A stretch of 32,509 nucleotides of DNA from Acanthaster planci (lineage: Eukaryota > Echinodermata > Asteroidea > Valvatida > Acanthasteridae), in contig NW_019091634.1 in assembly GCF_001949145.1 (NCBI RefSeq), positions 1 through 32,509 on the forward strand. The letters are read 5' to 3'. Within the stretch, counting starts at the first letter, position 1; the number at the start of each line of letters is the position of its first letter. The position numbers were made by a program, and so were the translations under genes. This document shows, one piece after another, positions 22,265 to 31,568 of the stretch. The notes under the pieces are model-generated. The model was not told where the DNA came from, searched no databases, and worked only from the letters and a program-made list of their open reading frames with translations.

Positions 22265-25200
22265 CTAGATTTTGTTGAAAGCTGCGATGTCAACTGACTG
22301 GACGTGATCTTCAAATGCCGTAATTTTCTCCTCGAGGTCATCCGTGCCGACCTATTTGCAATGATATAATGAAAAAATAGTCTTACCACTCCATGAGATT
22401 CTTAAGTGCCCAATCCAGATAGTGCCTTTGTCTCCTCTGTGGGTTCATGCTAATCTTGGAAGTTTTCCCAGTGGAGAGCCAGTAAGCCCTTTAAGCATAA
22501 AGCAGCCTGATGTATAAGTACCTCTTTTTGTGAGCTTGTCAGTTCTGAAGAGAACCGGTTTACTTGACATTTAGAAATATGTACTTCAATGACACACCAT
22601 AAAGTGTGCTCCACTTGTCTAAAGTTGGTCGTTTTGTATTCTCTAGAAAACCAGAGGTACACTCTGAAATGTTAACGCCCCACAGCAAATAACAGACTGA
22701 AGGTTTTGACACTGTAGTCCTGTATTTTTGAGGAAGCACCTCTAGACTGAAGTTGCAACTTCCTACCTTGTCATCTTCGACAACGCATCCAATCTGCAGC
22801 TTGTTGATTCCATACCCAACAGGAACCAGTTTGGCTATGCAAGCAAAGCAAAATTGAAAAAAAAATTAAGTCTCGCTACTTTGAAGTACGGCAGTCATAA
22901 GGTATGTTTCACAGAGACCTTGGTGGGGGTTACCGCGTGGATGGTTGGGCAAGGTGCTTGGTAAGGGTGATAAGTTTGGCTGGTGTGAAGTGGTTGGTGG
23001 GGGGGATGAGGTGGTCAGTAGGGAATGAGGGGGTTGGCAGGGGGTGATAAATGGGGTTGGTAGGGGTGAACAGGTTGGTGATCACATTTCTATGCAATCT
23101 CTGGTTAACCTCTGGTTCCTGACAGTTTCCACCGGGTTCGTCTCAGGATCTATCATGAGCTCACCCTCTATGGGTCACTGATAACAACTGGTGGTTTCTG
23201 CTCAGCCGTGTTGCCTCAGAAGTCAAGAGACCAAACAAAGAAACAATGAAGTGGTTGGTCGAGGTAAAGTGTTAAGTCGGAAAGGAGCGGTTGGTCGGGT
23301 GAAGCTGTTGGTAGGCAGTGAGGTGGTTAGTAGAGATAAGAGGTGAGAAAGTGAAGTGGTTGATAAATGCTGCAGGTGTTGGCAGAGAGTCAGGAGGTTT
23401 GTGGGGAGATGATGTGGTTATTCATTGGTTTGATGAAAGTGTCAAAACTTACAACTTCCCCATAGAAGACCATCCATCTCAATAGACCGAACTAGCGTCT
23501 CTACTTCCTTCATGTCTGTCTCGTCATCCCAGGGTTTGACAAAGAGCACAATGCTTGATTTGGCCACAGGTGGAGCTTCTGGAATTCAATGAAGAAGAAA
23601 GAAAAGAAACACAGTTAGCCCGCTACCACTTTACATGGGGGCCTGATGCCCTTGAAAGTTTAAGTATAAACAGGGATGCCACTGGATTCTCAGTCCGGGG
23701 TCAGAAATGTTTAAGAGTGGGTAAATTAAGCAAAGAAATATGGATATTACATGTGGGCCCAAGCATATCTGAATGAAAGCTGCTGCACATAATGAACACC
23801 AATGCATGTACGTATATGTATATACTGCTAAAAAGACCCAAGGTTCCTGCCTCATTTTTTCTGATGAAATACATGTAAGCTGTGCGGTTGAAAGACTCTG
23901 GTCTCTATTTTGCTGGCAACTATGTGACATTCATGTTAGTTTGCCCACATGGCCAGCAGCTGGCTTGCCGCTGATATAATATAATTGGAGTTGAGTCAAT
24001 TCGAATAATTCCCTGTTTGAATAGTCGACCTTCAATTCGATCGGATATCCATATATCCGGTATATTGTTGATGAACAAACCATATATATAATCAGTTGCA
24101 ATAACGCACACAATTGTACATCACAATGAATGTAACAGCTTCTCACATCTAGCAGTATCTCCAGCCACGATTTAGCAAGATTTAATAGCCCAGTTGAAAA
24201 TTTCTATTCCTTTTAAATTGTATAATGAATAATTTACTTTTTGAATCGCTGAAAGATTTCTGTCGCTTTTCATTTAAATCTGCTTGAAAGAAGCCTCCAT
24301 AGTGCAATTTTTCTCATTAAAACAAAAGAAACTGTTCCTTTCCTTTTCATGCATTTTGCATTCGAATTTTCATATTCAGAAAATAATATTCGAATATTCA
24401 ATAATCGATCAGATATCTGGGTATTCCGATATTCGGCACAGCCTTAAATATAATCAGGCTGCATATGGTGCACTGTATTTTTCCAGCTACACTGATCCTC
24501 CATGAAACATATAGAGTCCAAAAGGAAACAACCATTTTAGCCAGTGCCGGTTGAACTTATGTTTTACATTTTCATCCCGATCAACTTTCACTTTGACGCA
24601 CTTAGAAGAAAAGTTTAATAGAAACTAAAGTTCTTAGCAAAAATATCGTGGCAGTTACAAAAACACTAGACAAAGTCTGTTCAACTCATGGTAAGTGCTC
24701 TTACTTTTTTTGGGAGCTGCATCATCAGCTGCTTTCCTGGATGCCTGGAGGGCTTTCAATGCTTCATCATCATCGTCATCTGAGCCAAATAGATCGACGT
24801 CATCGTCGTCGTCGTCATCATCAGCTGCAGCATTCTGTGCTGCTGGTTTTGCTGCTGTGGCCGGGCCGTACTCACCAAGGCTCTTCTTGATGCCAGGCAA
24901 GCTGTGGATAAACAGCCGGGAAATGTGTGAAGTCCAAAGGAGGATCGTTGGACGAAGGGTGGAACTGTTGTGTACCTTGGACCTGAATAACTTCTGCACA
25001 ACATGAAATTCTTATACCATTTAAAAGTTTGCCCTCCTGCTCGAATATGAGGGGGGCCCAGCTGATAAATCTCAGTGAGGGAACTTGGCTTTTGGGGCAA
25101 TAACTCTACCTCACACTAAAAAAGAGAAAAAAGAATGCGGCATGCACAGAATGCAAGATTGGTTTTTTATTGTATGCTTGATATTCCGTAGAGTTGAGGT

Positions 25201-28200
25201 GCAAAGGAAAGAGACACTGGCTCCCTACACAGTTGAGGATTTGTGAAGATTTCGAAAACACTTCTCCCACAAATTCTGCTTGATTTAAGCAATAACTATC
25301 GGTAATAATAGGGTGCATTCTCGCGGTTACTCCTGTTAATTAAAACACGAGCAGCAGGCATGCAACTTGGACTTTGACAAAAAACGAGGAAATTCCCATC
25401 TTTACCAGACTTTGCAAAGAGTTTTCAATTTTCAGTGGCATGAGTGTGAAGTGAAAACCGAGGAAATCAGCTGATCTAAGGAAAAGTCTCATGCCTGTGG
25501 TAGGATGCATGTGCATTACACTCAGGTGCAGGAGTATACTCTCCCTGACCCTCGGGTCGTACCCCAGCCATTCGAGTGCTCAGGAGCATACTAGTGTTAA
25601 TATGAGTAGCTCGCTCAAACGCAACCAATATGATCAAAATACAATTAAAATTGCATTTATTTGAATTAGAACTTTATCAAAGATTTGCAAAGACTTTCCC
25701 AACTACCTCTTCACAAAATGCCTGAAGCAACATCCATAGAGCTAGAACTTTGAAATATTTGGAACTAACCCAATTTGCATTTCACATTTGCACACAATAT
25801 TGGTTGTAGATACACATGTAGTCTCTTTGATACAGGCATGGCACTTCTGGCCTTGCACACCAACACAGCAAAACTGGCAAATGCCATGTGACTAGCTCTC
25901 AACCAATCAAGCTGCAGAATCTGTGGGTAAGGTGTTACAACATCCATTCCATTCACCAGCTACACATCTGTGTACAGAGTGCGACAACATACCAAGCAAT
26001 CTGATCAGGCAATGGAGCCACTCACCTACTGAACTGGCTTTTGTAGGACTTGACTTGGTTGTACCAGCGCAATGCGTTGTACAGATCTGTTCCAGGGGCC
26101 CCCGAAAGGGCTTCAAAGACTACTACATCTGCCTGTGATACGGTATACCTGTACAACAGGCAAGACAATGCACAAATAACATAAATCTATAAATTCAGAG
26201 CAATAGACCTCTACGCTGATGATACCACACTTTAAGTGCACACATGTAAACAAAGTGTGACGTCATCAGTGCAGAGGCCTATTCCAGCCACTACATAAAT
26301 CAAAAATGCCAAGACACAAACAGTCATCAACACACTATAATAAGGCGTTGTTTTGTATTTCAACATATGTAGCTGCAAAATTGTTATATCCCAAAGAATG
26401 CCTCTTGTGTTACAAGTACATGTGTGATGTAATGCTGCGATTTTTACACAATGGTGGAAATTCTGGTTGTGAGTCGGAATGTCATGTTTGGCAAATTTTT
26501 TGGTTATCAACAACAGTATCCATCTTCAAGAGTAAAACAGTGATGTCACAGATAATGAGGGGATACCTGTATTTCCTACACTGAATGTTACATGTACTTA
26601 GGCCTACACTCCAAGAATTATGATCATGGACGACGGAACAACGAGGCCCACCGCCCACAGATCACAGGAAATTCACAATTCCTTGTGTGATGGACATTGC
26701 CATTAAGGATGGGGTTGGTCTAGCCCCACAAATAGGGCTGTAGTGGCTCTCTTTTTCAATCTGTCTCTTATCTGTTGCCACCACAGCCTTACTTCAAGGC
26801 ATGTCTTGATTGCCTGAAATCCAAACTGCAGTACTGTCACAAATCCTAATATCTTCCGAAATGAGAATGAATATTCCTCGGAGTTTGGACTTTTATATGA
26901 GCACCCTAAAGCTTTCCTAAACCATATATTTTTCGATGTATGGCGCCTTGAAAGCCGGGCCCTGTGATATTCCTACGCTGACCATGGGCAGTGCCATTTT
27001 AAAAAACGAAAGCAGTGTTTCTGCATCGGATTTCAAGGCACCTGACAGGCACTCTGGTATACGTTGTACCATACAAAACTGGTTCCCTGTCACACCTTGT
27101 GTGTCAGACGAACAAGCTTTAGGGTGCTTATATAAAAGTGTAGGTAAAATTGTTGAGTCGTTCTCATTTCGGAAGATATTAGGATTCAAAGTTTGTGACG
27201 ATCCTGCAGTTTGCATTTCAGGCATTCAAGACATGCCTTGAAGTAGGGCTGTGGTGGTGACAGAAAAGAGACAGATTGTAAAAGCGAGCCACTACAGCCC
27301 TATTTGTGGGGCTAGGGTTGGTCAGGCTAGCTAACAACGCTCACTAATTGCCATAATGGGTTTTAACCAGTTGATCTGCAGCCTCGATGCTTAAAAGCTC
27401 AGTTAAATGTAGACCCATAAACAGGGCCCAACGAATACTCCTCAGTTGTATACTGGGCCCTGTTCTGATTAATAGGGATTTCTTTCCCAAACTTTATCCG
27501 CGACATCCGGGGGCATAACTAAACATCCGCTTAATTTTATGAGCTGAAATTGCACCAGTATGTTCACTACTCATGCAGTAAAAAAATCTGCTAGGTTGCT
27601 AATTGAAGAAAACTTGCCTTTTCCTTGTTTGGAGGAAAAAATGTTTCCTTTTCTCGCCGTTTTCCCTCTTCGGACGAAGTTTGCCCCACTTGTACAAAAC
27701 TGATGGCTGTTTCGCCACTTTCGCGTCATGTTACAGAGAGCGAGCCGTGCTACCAATGATTTGCTGCAAACAGTGTGTGACTGGACAGGGAACCAGCTAA
27801 GGGTGTTACGTATTAGCTGCGACACAAAACAGCTGTAATTTTCTACGAGTAATTAGATTGACAGGTACTCTCACAGATCTGAACGAGATTCGCAGGTGCT
27901 GAAGTGTGGGTGCAAACTAGACAGGCTCTCGTAAGGGTACCGTTACTTAACCATACAAAGGAGTCTGTGTAATGTACAAGTCAGGCGAAAATTCATAAGG
28001 ACTGTGAAAATGCCAAAAAAGGAACCATTTTTTCCTCGACTCCAAAAGAGGAAAAGGAGAGTTTTCTACAATTAGCAACCTATCAGATTTTTACAGCGTG
28101 ATTAGTGAACATACCGGTGCAATTTCAGCTCATAAAATTAAGCAGATGTTAAGTTATGCCCCTGGATATCCCAGATAAACTTTTCGAAAGAAATCCCTAT

Positions 28201-28600
28201 TAATCGAGACAGGGCCCAGTCTACAACAGAGGAGTATTCGTTGGGCCCTGTTTACGGGTCTAAATTAAATGTAAATGTGTGAAGGCCACACGATCCGCAC
28301 AAACGAGCAGCAGCTGACCTACAATGTAAGCCATAGCCGCGTTGTAGCCCTTCGAGCCGGAGGGCTACAATGCAATTTGCATTACCCACGTGGCACCGGC
28401 TCCATGGGCTACAACGCGGTTGCAAACTTGTGTGTTCCTGCGCTATAATGATCTGACGTTGCACAAATAGGCCCCCTATGACAAAATTTAAACAAAAATA
28501 CTATTACGACTTCATATTACCCTTCGATATAACTGCGATCGGCAAGGTAGTCATGCAAGGCCCTGAGGCCCGCTTCTTTTTTCAAATCACCGAATCCCAT
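22265..28600 (-). CDS. EEF1B2: Translation elongation factor eEF1B, guanine-nucleotide exchange subunit (alpha/beta), six exons
   Basis: Coding exons on the minus strand are 28600-28521, 26148-26026, 24901-24705, 23578-23453, 22834-22767 and 22351-22265. They join in frame (681 bases) to 226 residues; human has 225. The protein reloads eEF1A with GTP in the cytosol and binds eEF1B gamma. The start [12 protein letters not shown] opens the GST-C-like N-terminal domain (about 1-75, with ADVVVFEAL and LRWYN). LPGIKK follows at 69-74. An acidic linker has eight Asp at 95-102 and [11 protein letters not shown] (Ser108 is a CK2-type site). The catalytic GEF domain runs from about 138: [38 protein letters not shown] and the end IAAFNKI, whose penultimate Lys matches yeast Lys205. 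Donors are GTAATA, GTGAGT, GTAAGA, GTAAGT and GTAGGA. The first intron (2.4 kb) holds two Mutator-like fold-backs. It is divergent from NDUFS1. Confidence 0.96.
22900..23450. repeat. G-rich degenerate minisatellite in eEF1B intron 4
   Basis: Irregular repetition of GGTTGGTNGGGGTGA and AGTGGTTGGT on the plus strand at about 22917-23090 and again 23245-23440, interrupted by a non-repetitive block at 23091-23240. It fills most of intron 4. Confidence 0.6.
23990..24445. repeat. ATTCG-rich imperfect palindromic repeat in eEF1B intron 3
   Basis: Words AATTCGAATAATT, TTCAATTCGATCGGATATCC, ATATTCGAATATTC and ATTCCGATATTCGGCACAGCC cluster at both ends. The right end resembles the GTGCCGAATATTCG-type ends I recall from some short DNA transposons. 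Arms are too diverged to set borders. Confidence 0.4.
26202..26283. mobile_element. 82-bp hairpin MITE next to eEF1B exon 2
   Basis: AATAGACCTCTACGCTGATG and following ATACCACACTT pair with AAGTGTGACGTCATCAGTGC followed by AGAGGCCTATT. Arms are about 33 bases with five or so mismatches. It lies in eEF1B intron 1, just upstream of exon 2. Confidence 0.6.
26721..27314. mobile_element. Mutator-like fold-back element 1 (perfect 9-bp target duplication)
   Basis: Left end TAGCCCCACAAATAGGGCTG and right end CAGCCCTATTTGTGGGGCTA are perfect complements. Pairing continues over about 200 bases per arm with indels: GTCTTGA..GCCTGAAAT against ATTTCAGGCATTCAAGAC, and CACCCTAAAGCTT against AAGCTTTAGGGTG. 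Both sides carry GGGTTGGTC (26712-26720 and 27315-27323), a perfect 9-bp duplication. Long arms plus a 9-bp duplication point to the Mutator superfamily. No transposase is present, so it is non-autonomous. It sits in eEF1B intron 1. Confidence 0.85.
27410..28262. mobile_element. Mutator-like fold-back element 2 (9-bp target duplication)
   Basis: Left end TAGACCCATAAACAGGGCCC and right end GGGCCCTGTTTACGGGTCTA. Arms of roughly 280 bases pair well, including CCAACGAATACTCCTC, TTAATAGGGATTTCTTT, TTTTATGAGCTGAAATTGCA and GGTTGCTAATTG. Flanks are AGTTAAATG (27401-27409) and AATTAAATG (28263-28271), identical at eight of nine positions. It is 853 bp long with no transposase frame, in eEF1B intron 1, 95 bases from element 1. 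Confidence 0.8.
28333..28426. repeat. Nested GC-rich palindromes near the eEF1B first exon
   Basis: GCCGCGTTGTAGCCC pairs with GGGCTACAACGCGG about 60 bases later, and its inner half also pairs with an adjacent GAGGGCTACAATGC, giving alternative stems. CCGGCTC / GAGCCGG words lie between. It is in eEF1B intron 1, about 100 bases from the exon 1 donor. Confidence 0.5.
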
Positions 28601-28860
28601 TTTGGCTATAAATTGAGAAGTTCAGGCCGATTCCCCGTCACGCCCGGTATGGTTGCTGGTCTGAATGGAAAAAGGTTGAGCTTGCAAGGCCGGTATAGCG
28701 CCCTCATTTTGATAGCACCTCCAACCGATTGGTAACCGTTTCTGATCGTGGATTACCGGGTTCTCTATTTGCACCGTACCGTATACCAGCGAAATGATTC
28801 CAGTTGTGTAAACTTGATCGGGCGAATTCGAGTGTAAGTTGGCCCTTTTCCTAACATTAT
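28601..28860. promoter_or_regulatory. Putative divergent promoter region, eEF1B (-) and NDUFS1 (+)
   Basis: CpG dinucleotides are more frequent here than in the surrounding AT-rich DNA. On the minus strand CCTTTTTCC at 28675-28667, about 70 bases before the eEF1B ATG, could be a 5' TOP-type start (C followed by pyrimidines), as is usual for translation-factor mRNAs. A weak CTATACC lies about 20 bases upstream of it. On the plus strand a strong donor, GTAAGT, at 28834 could end a short untranslated first exon of NDUFS1 spliced to the acceptor at 30673-30674. This is inference; no transcript data are available. Confidence 0.4.
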
Positions 28861-29315
28861 TTACGATATTTTAGGAGAGTTATTTGTTAATGCTAGCGAG
28901 AATATATTTGAAGGAATGCACAATTACTACCAGTAGAATGCGAATTATTGTCAGAGATAGAGGCGTACTTCTAGCTGTTGTAGGCTTTTCCATTCGGCAC
29001 GTCTTGTGACTTTTCCAGTTCTAGGCGGTAGGTAGGCCGGCTACATCATATATCATATGTCTGCATGTAGGCCTACATGAAACAAGAAATCGAAACTGCA
29101 AGAACTTGCAACCATTAGAAGACTACATGTAGGGAGGGCAAGTCTAGGGCTAGTTGTATCCTTGGCCCACCTTCTTTTTATAGCTCCAGGCTTGGCCCAA
29201 TGCCCAACTCCTACAAAAATGGGACTTCGTGAAAAAGCTTCCTGATAAGCATGATAAGAGATAGCCTAGGCCAAGACTTAACAAAAGTACTAGGCCTATG
29301 CCGCATAATGAGCCC

Positions 29316-30076
29316 TAGGCTAGACCAGGTTGGGTGCTGTCTTCATTTACACTATGACTGACTTCCAGGGTATAAAGTCCTCCTGCCATAGCAAAATTTT
29401 TGTCAACGGTTTTTCTCACTTTATCTGGCAGAGGCATCTCAAACGCCATTCACAAGTGCCTCGTACAAATTCCATAAATAGTGTGTTGAAATTACTAAAT
29501 ACGCCCGCGGATGGCATATTTCCATCAGGAACGACCTACGTTCGTCTAGTACCTAGTAATACTAGTAGTACACATTTGCACATGTGCAAAATGCCCCTTT
29601 ACGCATGCGCTGAAGAGCTGTGGGCAGATTAGGCAGATTAGGACTTCCAGAGCTATGGCTAGGCCTGTTGTCCGCGTGTCTCCTTGAATTTCCAATGTAG
29701 CGAAGACCTATACCTAGCTCAAGACAACATAACTTACAGAAAGTGGGCTGAGCCTCATTGCAGTGAAGGCCATTTTGCGTATGCGCAAATGCATTGCTAT
29801 TAGACATATGCACTGTAGATCGTTCACAAATCACAGCAGAAAGCGTGGAGTTGCACTAAATTTCCTGCAAAATATGTCGTCCGTGGGCGTATTTAATAAT
29901 TTCAACAAAGCCTTTCGGAATTCGGGATACAAGGCACTTGCGAACAACATTTGAGCTGCCTCCGCCAGGTAAAAATGTGAGAAAAAAAACACTGAAAAAA
30001 ATGTAGTTATCGCAGGAGGATTTTATACCCTGGATGTTGGTCCCAGTGCAGTGTAGACGATGTCCAACCTGGGCTA
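29316..30076. mobile_element. Mutator-like fold-back element 3 (9-bp target duplication)
   Basis: Left end TAGGCTAGACCAGGTTGG and right end CCAACCTGGGCTA. Arms pair over about 250-290 bases with indels: CCAGGGTATAAAGTCCTCCTG against CAGGAGGATTTTATACCC, GTTGAAATTACTAAATACGC, and TTTGCACATGTGCAAAATG against CATTTTGCGTATGCGCAAAT. Flanks are AATGAGCCC (29307-29315) and GATGAGCCC (30077-30085), matching at eight of nine positions. It is 761 bp and non-autonomous. It lies upstream of the NDUFS1 coding start, possibly inside its 5' UTR intron. Confidence 0.75.
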
Positions 30077-30155
30077 GATGAGCCCCAATTTCCTTATACA
30101 GCTTCACTGACCCGATCTGGTCATTAAAAAGCCTTACTCATGTTATTGGTACCAT

Positions 30156-30265
30156 ATGAGTGATTTTGCACAATGGTAGAAATGCATTGTGGGAAGGAAA
30201 AAGAGCAATGTTAGCTCCTTTTTGCTTCCCACAATGCCTTTCTACCATTATGCAAAATCACCCAT
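30156..30265. mobile_element. 110-bp near-perfect hairpin MITE
   Basis: Left arm ATGAGTGATTTTGCACAATG, then GTAGAAATGCATTGTGGGAA. The right arm is its reverse complement with about five mismatches over roughly 50 bases. The loop is about seven bases (AATGTTA). It could fold as a long RNA hairpin if transcribed. The superfamily is not determined. Confidence 0.75.
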
Positions 30266-30736
30266 GCAGTATTAGTGACAAGGCCTATTAGTGATTAATC
30301 TTGTTGTGCTATTCCTAGCTCTTTCTGTCTGTGAAATTTTGTTGTCTGGCTGTCTCAACCTTCAACACAGTCATTTGTTTGCTACATTCCCGATCGTGAT
30401 GTGAGTAATAAACACAGACCTACAGTTGAGTTCCTCCAAATGGTTGGGCTGAGGTATTCGGGTTTTTTCATCCCTGTATTTCATAAAGCACAGAAGCAGG
30501 GGATCCATTCAACTTCAAAAGGAGAATTTGATCAAGTTTAGCTAGATAAAAAGAGGTATTTTTGCACAACATTTTGTAGGCCTGATAAATGACAAGAAAT
30601 GGGGGTAGTGCTTTCAATATTAATTAAGGCAATTGTTTAATTCTGGTTTTGTTTTTAATGCTTTCTAAAAACAGGCATTTATTTGCATTGTCCGTTTCTC
30701 CTTGCTGGTAGAGTTGCACAGTCTTCAGTAGTCGCC

Positions 30737-30895
30737 ATGTTAAGGGCACCGCTGTCGCGTGCATTGCTGGTCTCCAGGCAGCTGGCGCCCAGCCTGACCG
30801 GTAACCGGCTGAACTCTACCGCTGCCCCTGAGAAGGTGGAGGTGTTTGTGGACGACAAGAGTGTCTGGGTAGACCCGGGCACCACCGTTCTGCAG
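30737..30895 (+). CDS. NDUFS1: NDUFS1, complex I 75 kDa subunit, first coding exon (partial gene)
   Basis: This exon encodes 53 residues in phase 0, donor GTAAAC after CTGCAG. NDUFS1 carries iron-sulphur clusters in the electron-input module of mitochondrial complex I. The first 30 or so residues (MLRAPLSRALLVSRQL, then more Arg/Ser and no acidic residue) form a mitochondrial import presequence. VEVFVDDKSVWVDPGTTVLQ is the start of the ferredoxin-like 2Fe-2S domain, and ends just before the expected ACEKVG stretch and cluster cysteines. The exon is preceded by TTTCTAAAAACAG, a plausible acceptor, so transcription may start further upstream. An in-frame ATG at 30683 would add 18 residues; the ATG at 30737 in GTCGCCATG is a better start and gives a standard presequence. 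Remaining exons lie beyond 32509. Confidence 0.9.
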
Positions 30896-30920
30896 GTAAA
30901 CAGACGGCTGCTTGTTTTTT

Positions 30921-31513
30921 TTAACCACTTCCTGCCGGGAAACCGGTTGCGGGCACTGTGTGTTTATACGCGTGGCCTGGTTCTCCGAACTCGGACAAAG
31001 GAAACAGGGCCCTGTAACAAAAGACCGTACTCCGAACAAAAGACCAGGCTGCTGGGCATTACCGGCATTTTTCACTCTCAATAGTGGAGAAAATTCAGCC
31101 TTGTTTTGAAACAGTATACCACTGTTTGGGCATTTAGTGTGAGCGGATTACCACCGGGAACAAAAGCGCTCCACCACCGCAGCGATGAGCCACACAGCAC
31201 CGCTGCACCCTAATCTGGCCCCTATTAAAAAGAGGTCAGCAGCGCACTGTGCCAGGTTCGTGAACAAAAGAAAGTTACATAACATTGCACAATCTTGGCT
31301 CTTTTTACAAGGCTGCAGGCCTGGCTGAAATACTCGGGCGTCAATAGATTTTGTCTGTCAGACTAGAGTGGCCACCAGACAGTAATTCGTGTGGGTGTAA
31401 ATGTCCATTAATTGAAATGATGAATTTTTGAAGAATTTTGAAAACTAAAAATCTTGAAAAAGTCCTGATTATGTGCACTGCATTTTTCAAAACACCCGGC
31501 AGCAAGTGGTTAA
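30921..31513 (-). mobile_element. TTAA-type MITE, copy C (complete, opposite orientation)
   Basis: TTAA (30921-30924), CCACTTCCTGCCGGG at the left, CCCGGCAGCAAGTGG and TTAA (31510-31513) at the right; the arms differ by one base. The 585-bp body is the reverse complement of copy B at 18337-18933 (AACAAAAGACCGTACTC, GCAGGCCTGGCTGAAATAC). It begins only 25 bases after the NDUFS1 exon 1 donor. Confidence 0.85.
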
Positions 31514-31568
31514 CCCTAACACTCCTCAGTCCTCCAACAGGTGAAGGATTGAGGAGTGTGAGGGTTAA
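31510..31568. repeat. 59-bp TTAA palindrome abutting MITE copy C
   Basis: TTAACCCTAACACTCCTCAG + TCCT pairs with AGGATTGAGGAGTGTGAGGG + TTAA, with one mismatch and an 11-base loop. It shares its first TTAA with the right end of MITE copy C. A TTAACCCTA-type end is typical of piggyBac elements. Confidence 0.65.

Noticed and set aside
24655-25100. Open frames antisense to, or in other frames of, eEF1B exon 3
   Set aside because: They are shadows of the GAY repeat and the real exon; their long Ser or Met/Thr runs come from translating that repeat in other frames.
28478-28735. 85-codon plus-strand frame opposite eEF1B exon 1
   Set aside because: It is antisense to the real first exon and 5' UTR and shows no motif.
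30679-31081. Antisense open frames over NDUFS1 exon 1 and MITE copy C
   Set aside because: They overlap a well-supported exon and a non-coding transposon and match no family.
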